A stretch of 64,000 nucleotides of DNA from Actinomycetes bacterium. GTDB taxonomy: Bacteria; Actinomycetota; Acidimicrobiia; Acidimicrobiales; Palsa-688. The stretch is taken from NCBI GenBank assembly GCA_021811865.1, contig JAKAQB010000002.1, positions 69,974 to 133,973 of the forward strand. Direction: 5' to 3'. The notes beneath the pieces are model-generated. The model did no database searches. It saw nothing but the letters and a program-made list of their open reading frames with translations, and was not told the origin of the DNA. Of this stretch, positions 1-7,869 are shown one piece after another. How positions within the stretch are numbered: the first letter of the stretch is position 1; every line of letters begins with the position of its first letter. Made by a program: the position numbers and the translations under genes.

Positions 1-50
1 GTGCCGTCCTGGATCACCGATGTCGAGGTGCCAGGACGACGCGTGGGCCG

Positions 51-461
51 TCATGAGTCGGAGCCCTGTGCACCGAGTAGATGCATGGCGCCGTCTCGTG
101 CCGCCCGTCGATCGAAGGTCACGGTGTGCTCGCAGCCCGCAGCCCGGCCCAGTTCGGCGATGATGGCGTCTACGAAGTCGAGGTGGCCGCGCGAAGCGGT
201 CAGCGCCGCCCGCACGACGGCGTCTCGGTCGACGCGAAGCTCACGCGCGTCCAACAGACCCTGCAGCAACTCAGAGCTGCGATCAGCACCGACCTTGTAG
301 GCGCGGCGCAAGACCCAGTAGACCTCGACCATGGTCACCAGGCTGAGATAGCCCGGGTCGGTCTCGGTCAGTTCGTCGATCAGCGCAGAGGCTACCGGCG
401 ACTGGTCCGGATCGTCCTGAACGAGGTAGCGGACGACGACATTGGTGTCGAGTCCGATCAC
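51..461 (-). CDS. PIN-domain toxin (VapC-like)
   Basis: 136-residue PIN-domain protein, expected to be a Mg-dependent ribonuclease toxin. The acidic PIN residues are visible: D5 in the opening GLDTNVVVRYL, E46 in TMVEVYWVLRR, D95 and D98 in HLDFVDAIIAEL, and D117 near the end. It starts with GTG and overlaps the stop of the upstream antitoxin by 4 nt (GTGA), so the two are translationally coupled. RNA target is not deducible. Family and toxin role come from fold motifs and from the pairing with an AbrB-type antitoxin. Confidence 0.88.
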   Translation of the reverse strand: MIGLDTNVVVRYLVQDDPDQSPVASALIDELTETDPGYLSLVTMVEVYWVLRRAYKVGADRSSELLQGLLDARELRVDRDAVVRAALTASRGHLDFVDAIIAELGRAAGCEHTVTFDRRAARDGAMHLLGAQGSDS

Positions 462-709
462 CGAGGATCTGCCACGGCGACTGCGGCCGCTGCGATTGCG
501 TCGTCCATCTCGTCGATGCCGACCGGACGCGACGGGCGCGGCACGGATCCCTTCAGGTCCCTGATGGACGCTGCTTCCGGGTGGATCTCGTACCCACCCG
601 TGGCGGTGGGTACGAAGGCGAGCCTCGATCCGGGCCGAAGGCCGAGCTTGGTGCGCACGTCGACCGGGATGGTGACCTGGCCCTTGCTGGTAACGGTCGC
701 AGACGGCAT
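458..709 (-). CDS. AbrB/MazE-type antitoxin
   Basis: 83-residue protein with a typical SpoVT/AbrB swapped-hairpin N-terminus (ATVTSKGQVTIPVDVR, then LGLRPGSRLAFV) and an acidic C-terminal tail (about residues 55-83) of the kind that wraps a toxin. The ATG at 709 is chosen because TAAGGAGAG sits just before it; the open frame continues 30 codons further upstream without AbrB-like sequence. It is the first gene of the antitoxin-toxin pair. A 10-bp inverted repeat overlaps its ribosome binding site and may be the autoregulatory site. Confidence 0.85.
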   Translation of the reverse strand: MPSATVTSKGQVTIPVDVRTKLGLRPGSRLAFVPTATGGYEIHPEAASIRDLKGSVPRPSRPVGIDEMDDAIAAAAVAVADPR

Positions 710-711
710 GA

Positions 712-736
712 CTCTCCTTACTACAGGTAAGGAGAG
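712..736. promoter_or_regulatory. 10-bp inverted repeat over the antitoxin ribosome binding site
   Basis: CTCTCCTTAC at 712-721 and its exact reverse complement at 727-736 are separated by 5 nt. On the minus strand the promoter-distal arm is the Shine-Dalgarno of the AbrB antitoxin. It could be a DNA operator for the AbrB/PIN complex or an RNA hairpin masking the ribosome site. It lies in the 76-bp gap between two divergent toxin-antitoxin modules. Confidence 0.55.
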
Positions 737-772
737 CTTACAGGCATGAGCGGTGGCAAAGAGGTCGTTCGG

Positions 773-778
773 TATGAT
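773..778 (+). promoter_or_regulatory. -10 hexamer TATGAT, leaderless start of RHH antitoxin
   Basis: TATGAT (5 of 6 matches to TATAAT) lies 7 nt before the ATG at 786. This predicts transcription starting at or next to the start codon and decides the start of the antitoxin gene, which has no Shine-Dalgarno. Confidence 0.5.
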
Positions 779-785
779 CGCTGGT

Positions 786-1016
786 ATGACGATGTCCAAG
801 ATCGCCGTGACCCTTCCTGCCGGGCTCGTTGAGCAAGCCCAGCGGGCTGTCGCCGAAGGTCGGGCTACCAGCGTCAGCGCCTACGTCGCGCGGGCCCTGG
901 AGGACCGCGCCAAGCTTGACGAGCTGGCATCCCTGCTCGACGCGATGCTCGCGGAGTCAGGCGGGCCGCTCACGCCGGCCGAGCAGCGGGAGGCCGACCG
1001 GGTGCTCGGCCGATGA
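786..1016 (+). CDS. Ribbon-helix-helix antitoxin
   Basis: 76-residue protein with an N-terminal ribbon-helix-helix pattern (SKIAVTLPAGLVEQAQRAVAEG, then a second helix SVSAYVARALED) and a C-terminal region (LASLLDAMLAESGGPLTPAE) of the type that binds PIN toxins. The start at 786 is supported by a TATGAT -10 seven nt upstream; an in-frame ATG two codons later is possible. It overlaps the PIN toxin gene by 4 nt (ATGA). It probably represses its own promoter. Called from motif pattern and gene pairing. Confidence 0.82.
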   Translation: MTMSKIAVTLPAGLVEQAQRAVAEGRATSVSAYVARALEDRAKLDELASLLDAMLAESGGPLTPAEQREADRVLGR

Positions 1017-1390
1017 GCGGTGCCGTGCTCGACGCTGGCGCCCTCATCGCATTCGAGCGCGGCGACCGCGCTGTGGTCGCTGTCGTTGCCCGAGCCGTCG
1101 AGCACGGCGACGAGCTCGCCATCCCGGCCGGGGTTGTCGCTCAGGTCTGGCGGGATGGTCGCCGCCAGGTTCGCCTGGCACGCCTGCTGGCCTCGGACGC
1201 CAGCGCCGTGATCTCCCTCGACGACCGTCGATCCCGGGCCGCAGGGCAGCTGTGCGGCGTCTCTCGCACGAGCGACGTCATCGACGCCTCGGTAGCCCTG
1301 CTTGCCCGCGAGCGTCACGTCGCCGTGCTCACCTCCGACCCCGAGGACCTCCGGCACCTCGACGCCACCTTGGAGCTCGTCACCGTCTGA
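1013..1390 (+). CDS. PIN-domain toxin
   Basis: 125-residue PIN protein, second member of a co-translated antitoxin-toxin pair. The conserved acids are D7 (AVLDAGALIAFERGD), D88 and D91 (TSDVIDASVALLA) and D109 (LTSDPEDL). The position that is usually Glu in helix 3 is Gln44 (VVAQVWRDGRR), which I believe is common in one actinobacterial PIN subgroup. Predicted ribonuclease; target unknown. It ends about 150 bp before the mraZ promoter. Confidence 0.85.
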   Translation: MSGAVLDAGALIAFERGDRAVVAVVARAVEHGDELAIPAGVVAQVWRDGRRQVRLARLLASDASAVISLDDRRSRAAGQLCGVSRTSDVIDASVALLARERHVAVLTSDPEDLRHLDATLELVTV

Positions 1391-1538
1391 GCCTGAGCCT
1401 GAGGCTCCCGCGCCCTGACGACGACGACGAACGGTGACGGGGCGCTGATCTCAGGCGCGCCATCGGACCTGGGCACCCTGGCGCGGTGGCGGGCCGCGAG
1501 CGCGAGGCCGGCGTCGATGGCGTCGGGGGCCCTGGTGG

Positions 1539-1568
1539 TTGACCAGGTGGGGGGAAAGGGCGTATCGT
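1539..1568 (+). promoter_or_regulatory. Candidate mraZ promoter with TGGG repeats
   Basis: TTGACC (1539-1544) and TATCGT (1563-1568) are spaced 18 bp and lie about 70 bp before mraZ. TGGG copies at 1548, 1571 and 1591 flank the -10. MraZ proteins bind runs of short G-rich repeats in the promoter of their own cluster, so these are candidate MraZ boxes. The promoter assignment is by eye. Confidence 0.42.
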
Positions 1569-1639
1569 GGTGGGAAGTGGCGCGAAGGGGTGGGCCCGGA
1601 GCGTGGCGGAGGACGAAAGCCGAGTGACCAGTGGGGCCG

Positions 1640-2074
1640 ATGTTCTTCGGGAGGTACGAGCACTCCCTGGATGCGAAGGGACGAGTCGTCCTGCCGGCGC
1701 GCTTCCGTGCGGGCTTCGACACGAAGGCCCACCTGACGCAATACCTGGACGGCTGCCTCGCTCTGTGGACTCCCGACGAGTTCAACAAGCGATTCGTGGA
1801 GTTCTCCCAGTCACAGGAGCGGGGGACGGCGCATCGGCACCTGGCCCGCTTCTGGTCCGCCGGGGTGATCGAGGTGGACATCGACCGGCAGGGCCGGGTC
1901 GGCCCGGTGCCTGGCCACCTGAAGGAGTACGCCCATCTCGACCGCAACGTGCTCGTCGTCGGGGCGATGGAGCGCATCGAGCTGTGGGACCCGCAGGAGT
2001 GGGAGACGCGGGTGCAGCCGGCGGAGGCCGACCTCCGCAACCCGCCAGACCCCGTAGACCCCGCAAGGAGCTGA
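1640..2074 (+). CDS. mraZ: Transcriptional regulator MraZ
   Basis: 144-residue MraZ, a DNA-binding protein of the AbrB-like fold that autoregulates the division/cell-wall cluster. Both repeats carry the family signature: DAKGRVVLPARFR near residue 12 and DRQGRVGPVPGHL near residue 85. The ATG at 1640 begins MFFGRYEHSLD, as in the family; a GTG three codons upstream is an alternative. It is the first gene of the dcw cluster and is followed by a 155-bp gap before rsmH. The C-terminal 20 residues are Pro/Asp-rich and not conserved. Confidence 0.95.
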   Translation: MFFGRYEHSLDAKGRVVLPARFRAGFDTKAHLTQYLDGCLALWTPDEFNKRFVEFSQSQERGTAHRHLARFWSAGVIEVDIDRQGRVGPVPGHLKEYAHLDRNVLVVGAMERIELWDPQEWETRVQPAEADLRNPPDPVDPARS

Positions 2075-2229
2075 GCGGCCACGGCCGGCACCCTGCGATC
2101 TTCGACACCGTGGTGGCTGGGCTCGTGCGCAGCCTCTCGACCGGCAGGGTGGGAGTCCCCTTCTCCGCCCGCTTCCACTCCGCGCGTCCGGGGAGACATC
2201 CCGGCGGCACGCTGGTCGGGGGGCTGCGG

Positions 2230-3198
2230 ATGAGCCCGGCCCCGGAATATGGTCACCGGCCCGTCATGCTCGAAGAGATCGTCGAGCTCCTCGAGCCCGT
2301 CCCCGACGGCGTGCTCCTCGACGGCACAGTCGGCGGGGCCGGGCACGCCCGGGCGCTCCTCGAAGCGCATCCCGGGCTTCGTCTCGTCGCGATCGACCGC
2401 GACCCCGAGGCCATCGCGGCAGCGTCCGCGGCGCTCGGAGCTTTCGGGGAGCGGGCGACGATCGTGCATGCCCGCTTCGACGAGGTCGGCGTCGTGCTGG
2501 ACCGTTTGGGCGTCCCGGCCGTCTCCGCCGCCCTGCTCGACCTGGGCGTGAGCTCCTGGCAGCTCGACCGGCCCGAGCGCGGGTTCGGCTACCGGGCTAC
2601 CGGCCCGCTCGACATGCGGATGGACCCGGGTGCTGGGAGGTCAGCAGCCGACCTCGCAAACGAGTTGCCCGCCGGCGAGCTGGCCCGCATCCTCCGGGAG
2701 TACGGCGACGAGCGGTTCGCCGCCCGCATCGCCCGGGCCATCGTCGATGCCCGGCCGGTCGTCTCCACCGGACAGCTGGCCGACGTCGTGCGCGACGCCA
2801 TCCCCGCCGCCACCCGTCGTCGCGGCGGCCATCCCGCCCGCCGCAGCTTCCAGGCGCTGCGCATCGCCGTCAACGACGAGCTGCAGATCCTGCCCGGGAC
2901 CGTCGACACGCTGGTCGATCGCCTCCAGCCGGGCGGCAGGATCGCCGTCCTCTCCTACCACTCGGGGGAGGACCGGATCGTCAAGGACCGCTTGCGGTGG
3001 GCGGCCACCGGCGGCTGCACCTGCCCTCCGGGCATGCCCTGCGTGTGCGGGGCGGAGCCGCTCGTCCGCCTGCTTGGCCGGGGCGCCCGGCGCCCCACCG
3101 GTGCCGAGATCGCCGACAACCGCCGGGCCGAGAGCGCCCGGCTGCGCGCCGCCGAGCGCCTCACCCCGCCCGACACACCCATTCAGGACCAGCCATGA
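2230..3198 (+). CDS. rsmH: 16S rRNA (cytosine(1402)-N4)-methyltransferase
   Basis: 322-residue RsmH (MraW), which methylates N4 of C1402 in 16S rRNA using SAM. Motifs: HRPVMLEEIVELL at the start, LLDGTVGGAGHARALL (SAM loop), VSAALLDLGVSSWQLD, GPLDMRMDP, and the closing PTGAEIADNRRAESARLRAAER. A CTCPPGMPCVC cluster near residue 260 is typical of actinobacterial members. The ATG at 2230 gives the family N-terminus; the frame is open far upstream but not conserved there. It overlaps ftsL by ATGA. Confidence 0.96.
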   Translation: MSPAPEYGHRPVMLEEIVELLEPVPDGVLLDGTVGGAGHARALLEAHPGLRLVAIDRDPEAIAAASAALGAFGERATIVHARFDEVGVVLDRLGVPAVSAALLDLGVSSWQLDRPERGFGYRATGPLDMRMDPGAGRSAADLANELPAGELARILREYGDERFAARIARAIVDARPVVSTGQLADVVRDAIPAATRRRGGHPARRSFQALRIAVNDELQILPGTVDTLVDRLQPGGRIAVLSYHSGEDRIVKDRLRWAATGGCTCPPGMPCVCGAEPLVRLLGRGARRPTGAEIADNRRAESARLRAAERLTPPDTPIQDQP

Positions 3199-4031
3199 CC
3201 ACCACCCTCGACCGAACCCGTACGTCCCGCGCACCGATGGGACGCCGCCAGCACAGCCGGCGCGCCGACCCAACCGGGTCCAGGCGGACCGAGGCGCGCG
3301 CCGCCATGTCGGCGCAAGGTCGAGCCCAGCTCCGTGCGGGGTCGACGAGCGGTGGCCTGGCCGCTCGGGCCGCCGCGGCGCGAGCCCGGCGGGAGCCTGG
3401 TACTGGCGCGACCACGCCGCCGGCGCCGGCGAGGAGACCGGCGTCCGTGGCGAGCCGGGTCCCGGTGGCGCCCCGCCGCCCCGGCGCCGGCAGGACGCTG
3501 GCGGGTGACGACACGACCGGATCCCGGCGGCGCCCGCCGATCCTCCGCCGGCCGGAGGCCCTGGCCGAGACGGCGGTCCGGCGGGGCGGGGGGGCGGCCG
3601 CCGCGGCAGCCCTGCGCGCCCCGGACCGTGAGCCGGTGGAGCGCCGGCACCTGGAGCTCGTCGAGCCCCGACGCCGCGCCGGTGGTGGCCGGAAGCGAGC
3701 CCGCCTGTTGCTGGCGGGGCTTTCGGCGCTGGGAATCGTCACCGTGTTCGGGCTCGTCGCCCTGCACGTGGTCTCGGCCGAGAAGCAGTTCCAGATCGAC
3801 CGCCTCGCCGCGCAGGAGCAGCAGCTCCAGAACACGTACTCCGACCTGCGCCTGCAGGTCGACGTCCTGGACACGCCGCAGCGGGTCCTGTCGGAGGCGC
3901 AGCACCTGGGCATGGTGCAGCCCTCGTCGGTCACCTTCCTGCGCGTCCGTGGTGGCGCCCCCGCAACGGGCGCTCCGTCGGGGCCGTCTGACTGGACGAA
4001 GATGAAGGCCGTGTTGGCAGGCAACCCGTGA
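3195..4031 (+). CDS. ftsL: FtsL/FtsB-type septum formation protein
   Basis: 278-residue bitopic membrane protein at the ftsL position. A long cytoplasmic N-terminus (about 170 residues, rich in Arg, Ala, Pro, Gly) is followed by one membrane segment (LLLAGLSALGIVTVFGLVAL, about 179-198) and a short extracytoplasmic coiled coil (KQFQIDRLAAQEQQLQNTY and DLRLQVDVLDTP). This is the FtsL layout, but the N-terminal extension is far longer than the usual 30-80 residues. It should act in the FtsQBL complex that activates septal synthesis. Normally ftsI follows; here murE comes next after 39 bp. Confidence 0.85.
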   Translation: MTTTLDRTRTSRAPMGRRQHSRRADPTGSRRTEARAAMSAQGRAQLRAGSTSGGLAARAAAARARREPGTGATTPPAPARRPASVASRVPVAPRRPGAGRTLAGDDTTGSRRRPPILRRPEALAETAVRRGGGAAAAAALRAPDREPVERRHLELVEPRRRAGGGRKRARLLLAGLSALGIVTVFGLVALHVVSAEKQFQIDRLAAQEQQLQNTYSDLRLQVDVLDTPQRVLSEAQHLGMVQPSSVTFLRVRGGAPATGAPSGPSDWTKMKAVLAGNP

Positions 4032-4070
4032 TCGGGTTCTCCCTGGTCACCTGGGCCGGTCACTGACGCC

Positions 4071-5522
4071 GTGCAGCTCGATCGGCTGGTCGAGCGAGCA
4101 CTCGCGGGGACCGGGCTCGTCGTCGAAGTGCTCGGCGACGCCGGCGTCGACATCGTCTCCGTCAGCATGGACTCGCGGCGGGTGGTGCCCGGAGCCATCT
4201 TCGCGTGCGTGCCCGGCGCCACCGCCGACGGCCACGCCTTCGCCCCGGCCGCTGTGGGTGCCGGTGCGGTGGCGCTGCTGTGCGAGCGGCCAGTCGACCT
4301 AGGGGTGCCTCAGGTCGTCGTGCATTCGGTGCGCGCCGCGCTCGGCCCGGTCGCTGCCGCTGTGCATGGGTGGCCGGCCGACGACCTGATCGTCGTCGGG
4401 GTCACGGGGACCAACGGGAAGACCACGACGTGCGTCCTCTTGGCGGCGGTGTTCGAGGCCCACGGCTGGCGGTCGGCAGCCGTCGGGACGCTCAGCCAGG
4501 CACGGACGACCCCCGAAGCCCCCGACCTCCAGCAGCGCCTCGCCGAGTTGCGGCGGGACGGGCACCGTGCGGTAGCCATGGAGGTCTCCTCCCACGCCCT
4601 CGACCAGCACCGCGTCGGCGGCGTCCACTTCGCCGCTGGAGTGCTCACCAACGTGACGCAGGACCACCTCGACTACCACGGGACGATGGAGCGCTACTTC
4701 GAGGCCAAGGCCCGGCTCTTCGAGCCCGGCCGCACCCGCCTCGCCGTCGTCAACCGCGACGACCCGTGGGCTCGCCGCCTCGCCGCCGGGCTCGAAGGCG
4801 GTCCCGTGCGGGTCGTCACCTACGGCCTCGACGACGCCGCCGGCCTCGACATCGCCGCCGGCGGCAGCAACTTCACCTGGCGGGGCCAACCGATGCGCGT
4901 CGCCCTCGGCGGCCGGTTTAACGTGGCCAACGCCCTGGCGGCCGCCACCTGCGCCGGCGAGCTGGGGGTGCCGGCGTCGGAGATCGCCACCGGGCTGGCC
5001 GAGGTGCGGACGGTGCGGGGCCGGTTCGAGCGGATCGACGCCGGGCAACCGTTCACCGTGCTCGTCGACTATGCCCACACACCCGACGGGCTCCGCCAGG
5101 TGCTCGCCGCGGCGAGGGAGTTGGCGGGGGGACGGGTGGTGGTGGTGTTCGGGGCGGGCGGTGACCGCGATCGTGAGAAGCGCCCGGAGATGGGGATGGT
5201 GGCCGCCCAGCTGGCGGACCTGGCGGTGGTGACATCCGACAACCCTCGGAGCGAGGATCCTGGAGCCATCATCGCCGAGGTGGTCAGCGGCGCCGGCGAC
5301 GTCACCCGGGTCCGGATCATCCCCGATCGCGCCGAGGCCATCGAGACGGCCGTCTGGGTCGCCGGCCCCGGCGACGTCGTGGTCATAGCCGGGAAGGGCC
5401 ACGAACCCGGTCAGGAGATGGGCGGCCAGGTCCGGCCGTTCGACGACGCCGAGGTTGCCCGCCACGCGCTGGAGCGGCTGCAGCTGCACCGGGCGCATTG
5501 GGGCCCGGTCTGCCCCGGATGA
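4071..5522 (+). CDS. murE: UDP-MurNAc-tripeptide synthetase (meso-DAP adding)
   Basis: 483-residue Mur ligase adding the third residue to UDP-MurNAc-L-Ala-D-Glu in the cytoplasm. It shows the ATP loop VTGTNGKTTT (about residues 118-127), the carbamylated-lysine region AMEVSSHALDQHR, and DNPRSEDP, the motif that selects meso-diaminopimelate over lysine. Start is GTG at 4071. It overlaps mraY by ATGA. ftsI before it and murF after it are missing from this cluster. Confidence 0.95.
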   Translation: MQLDRLVERALAGTGLVVEVLGDAGVDIVSVSMDSRRVVPGAIFACVPGATADGHAFAPAAVGAGAVALLCERPVDLGVPQVVVHSVRAALGPVAAAVHGWPADDLIVVGVTGTNGKTTTCVLLAAVFEAHGWRSAAVGTLSQARTTPEAPDLQQRLAELRRDGHRAVAMEVSSHALDQHRVGGVHFAAGVLTNVTQDHLDYHGTMERYFEAKARLFEPGRTRLAVVNRDDPWARRLAAGLEGGPVRVVTYGLDDAAGLDIAAGGSNFTWRGQPMRVALGGRFNVANALAAATCAGELGVPASEIATGLAEVRTVRGRFERIDAGQPFTVLVDYAHTPDGLRQVLAAARELAGGRVVVVFGAGGDRDREKRPEMGMVAAQLADLAVVTSDNPRSEDPGAIIAEVVSGAGDVTRVRIIPDRAEAIETAVWVAGPGDVVVIAGKGHEPGQEMGGQVRPFDDAEVARHALERLQLHRAHWGPVCPG

Positions 5523-6559
5523 TCGCGTTGCTGATCGCCGGTGCCGTCGGCCTGCTCGGCAGCCTGATGGGCACCCCGGTGCTCATCTCGGTGCTGCGGC
5601 GGCGCAGCATCGGCCAGCACATCCGCGAGGACGGACCCCGGGGCCACCACGAGAAGGCCGGCACTCCCACGATGGGGGGCATCGCGATCATCGGCGCGGG
5701 CGTGACCGGCTATCTGGCCGCCCACGCCGAACGCATCCAGATCTTCACGAGCCGGGGACTGGTGGCCTGCGCCGCCATCTGCCTGTTCGGGCTCGTGGGC
5801 TTCGCCGACGACTGGCTCAAGGTGAGCCGGCAGCGCAGCCTGGGGCTCAGCGCCCGGACCAAGGCGGGGGCTTTGCTCGTCGTCTCGGTCGGCTTCGCCG
5901 TGGTGGCGGTGCGGGTGCTGCACGTGTCGACGCGCCTGTCGTTCGTGCGGTTCGACTCGCCGGGCTGGCAGCTCGGCGCCATCGGCTGGGTCGTCCTCGC
6001 CGCCCTCGCCCAGCTCGGTACGACCAACGCCGTGAACCTGACCGACGGCCTCGACGGCCTGGCGGCGGGGGCGACCGGGTTCTCGTTCGTGAGCTTCACC
6101 GTCATCGGCTTCTTCCAGCTCCGGCACTTCAGCGTCTACCACAACCCCTACCCCGCCTCCCTGGACGAGGCCGTCCTGGCGTCGGCGATGGTTGGTGCGT
6201 GCGCCGGCTTCCTCTGGTGGAACTGCGCGCCGGCCCGGATCTTCATGGGGGACACGGGCGCGCTGGGGCTCGGCGGTGGCATCGCCGTGCTGGCGCTGCT
6301 CGAGAACCTCGACCTGCTCCTCCCGGTCATCGGCGGGCTGTTCGTGCTCGAGACGCTGTCGGTGATCATCCAGGTGGGCAGCTTCCGGCTCTTCCACCGC
6401 CGCGTGTTCCGGATGGCGCCGATCCACCACCACTTCGAGCTGGTCGGTTGGCCCGAGACGACGGTGATCGTGCGCTTCTGGATCCTCGCCGCTGCGTTCA
6501 CGACCCTGGCGGTAGGGGCGTTCTACGCCGACTACATCGCCCAGCGGGGGGGCCTGTGA
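5519..6559 (+). CDS. mraY: Phospho-MurNAc-pentapeptide translocase
   Basis: 346-residue polytopic membrane enzyme making lipid I from UDP-MurNAc-pentapeptide and undecaprenyl phosphate. Family motifs are intact: KAGTPTMGGIAI, NAVNLTDGLDGLAAG (Mg-binding aspartates), FMGDTGALGLGG and the HHHFELVGWPE loop. ATG at 5519 overlaps the murE stop by 4 nt; an in-frame TTG lies 7 codons upstream. murD, normally next, is absent, and ftsW follows directly. Confidence 0.95.
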   Translation: MIALLIAGAVGLLGSLMGTPVLISVLRRRSIGQHIREDGPRGHHEKAGTPTMGGIAIIGAGVTGYLAAHAERIQIFTSRGLVACAAICLFGLVGFADDWLKVSRQRSLGLSARTKAGALLVVSVGFAVVAVRVLHVSTRLSFVRFDSPGWQLGAIGWVVLAALAQLGTTNAVNLTDGLDGLAAGATGFSFVSFTVIGFFQLRHFSVYHNPYPASLDEAVLASAMVGACAGFLWWNCAPARIFMGDTGALGLGGGIAVLALLENLDLLLPVIGGLFVLETLSVIIQVGSFRLFHRRVFRMAPIHHHFELVGWPETTVIVRFWILAAAFTTLAVGAFYADYIAQRGGL

Positions 6560-6580
6560 CGGCAGCCGGGAGGAGGAGGG

Positions 6581-6625
6581 ACATGGTGGCGAGGAACATG
6601 GTGGCGAGGAACATGGTGGCGAGGG
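6581..6625 (+). repeat. 15-bp tandem repeat x3 at the ftsW start
   Basis: Three copies of acatggtggcgagga (the third ends in ggg) at 6581-6595, 6596-6610 and 6611-6625. Each copy carries an in-frame ATG and a GAGGA that can serve as ribosome site for the next ATG, giving the peptide repeat MVARN-MVARN-MVARE. An AGGAGGAGGG lies just before the first copy. Confidence 0.8.
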
Positions 6626-7869
6626 AAGTGGTGCCGGCCACTGATGCTCCGGCCGGAGGTCATCGCCGGCGGGCGGCCACGATCGACCTGCGCACGCGGG
6701 GCGAGCAGCGCCGGCCGGCCGGCGCCAGGACCGGCGCCCGCAGCGACGCCCCGGTCCGCCTGAGGCCCCGCCCCCACGCCGGCCGGGGGACGTTCACGCT
6801 CCTGGTCCTGCTGCTGTCCGTGCTGAACCTCGTCGGCCTCGTCATGGTCCTGTCGGCGTCGTCGGTGGTGTCGATCCACCAGTACGGGTCACCGTGGCAC
6901 TACTTCGAGCGGCAGGTCCTGTGGCTCTTGTTCGGGTGCGTCGCCTTCTTCGTCGCCCTCCGCACGGACCGGCGGTGGTGGCGCCGCTTCGCCCGCCCGG
7001 CGATGGCCATCTCGGTCCTGGCGCTCTTCGCCGTCCTCGTGCCCCACGTCGGGCGCAGCGCCTCGGGCGCCTCCCGGTGGCTCGGGACGTCCTCGTTCCA
7101 GGTCCAGCCCTCCGAGCTGGCCAAGCTAACCTTGATCCTCTTCGCCGCCGACGTGCTCGACCGCCGGGCGGCCCGCGGCGAGCGCGGTGACTGGCGCTAC
7201 CAGATGGGCCCGGTGCTGGCCGTGACCGGCCTGCTGGCCGCCCTCGTGCTCGCCCAGCCGGACATGGGGACGACCGTGGTGATCGTGGCGATCTCCCTGG
7301 CGATGCTGTGCACCGCTGGCATGCCCGGCCGGCCGCTGGCGGCGCTGCTGGCCTTCGGTGCGGTTGGCGGTGGGCTCATGGCGGTCGCCGCCCCCTACCG
7401 CTGGCGCCGGCTCACCGCCTTCCTGCACCCGTTCCGCAATGCCAGCAACACCGGCTTCCAGTCGGTGCAGGGCCTGCTCGCCCTCGGTGCCGGTCGCTTG
7501 ACGGGCGACGGTATCGGGTCCAGCCTCGCGTCGTGGGGCTACCTGCCCAATGCTCCCACGGACTTCATCTTCGCCGTGATCGGCGAGGAGACTGGTCTGG
7601 TCGGCACGCTGCTGATGAGCGGCCTGTTCCTGGCGCTCGCTGTGGTGGGCGTCCGCATCGCCTGCGGCGCCCGCGACCGGTTCTCCGGCCTGATGGCCGC
7701 CGGCGTGACGGCATGGCTGATAGGCCAGGCCGTCATCAACATCGGGGCGGTCGTGGGGCTCCTGCCGGTGACGGGGGTACCCCTGCCGTTCGTATCGTTC
7801 GGGGGATCGTCCTTGGTGCTCACGCTCTTCGCGGCGGGCATGCTCGGCAACATCGCCCGCCAGCCGTGA
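6583..7869 (+). CDS. ftsW: Septal peptidoglycan glycosyltransferase FtsW (SEDS)
   Basis: 428-residue SEDS family membrane protein that polymerises lipid II at the septum with a partner PBP. About 9-10 membrane segments start near residue 70 (TLLVLLLSVLNLVGLVMVLS). Conserved features: FQVQPSELAKL, LAQPDMGTTVV, PTDFIFAVIGEETGLVG and the ending GVPLPFVSFGGSS. The ATG at 6583 is chosen because AGGAGGAGGG precedes it by 6 nt; the GTG at 6556, overlapping the mraY stop, is an alternative, and two more ATGs follow in the 15-bp repeat. The usual partner ftsI is not in this window. Confidence 0.93.
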   Translation: MVARNMVARNMVAREVVPATDAPAGGHRRRAATIDLRTRGEQRRPAGARTGARSDAPVRLRPRPHAGRGTFTLLVLLLSVLNLVGLVMVLSASSVVSIHQYGSPWHYFERQVLWLLFGCVAFFVALRTDRRWWRRFARPAMAISVLALFAVLVPHVGRSASGASRWLGTSSFQVQPSELAKLTLILFAADVLDRRAARGERGDWRYQMGPVLAVTGLLAALVLAQPDMGTTVVIVAISLAMLCTAGMPGRPLAALLAFGAVGGGLMAVAAPYRWRRLTAFLHPFRNASNTGFQSVQGLLALGAGRLTGDGIGSSLASWGYLPNAPTDFIFAVIGEETGLVGTLLMSGLFLALAVVGVRIACGARDRFSGLMAAGVTAWLIGQAVINIGAVVGLLPVTGVPLPFVSFGGSSLVLTLFAAGMLGNIARQP

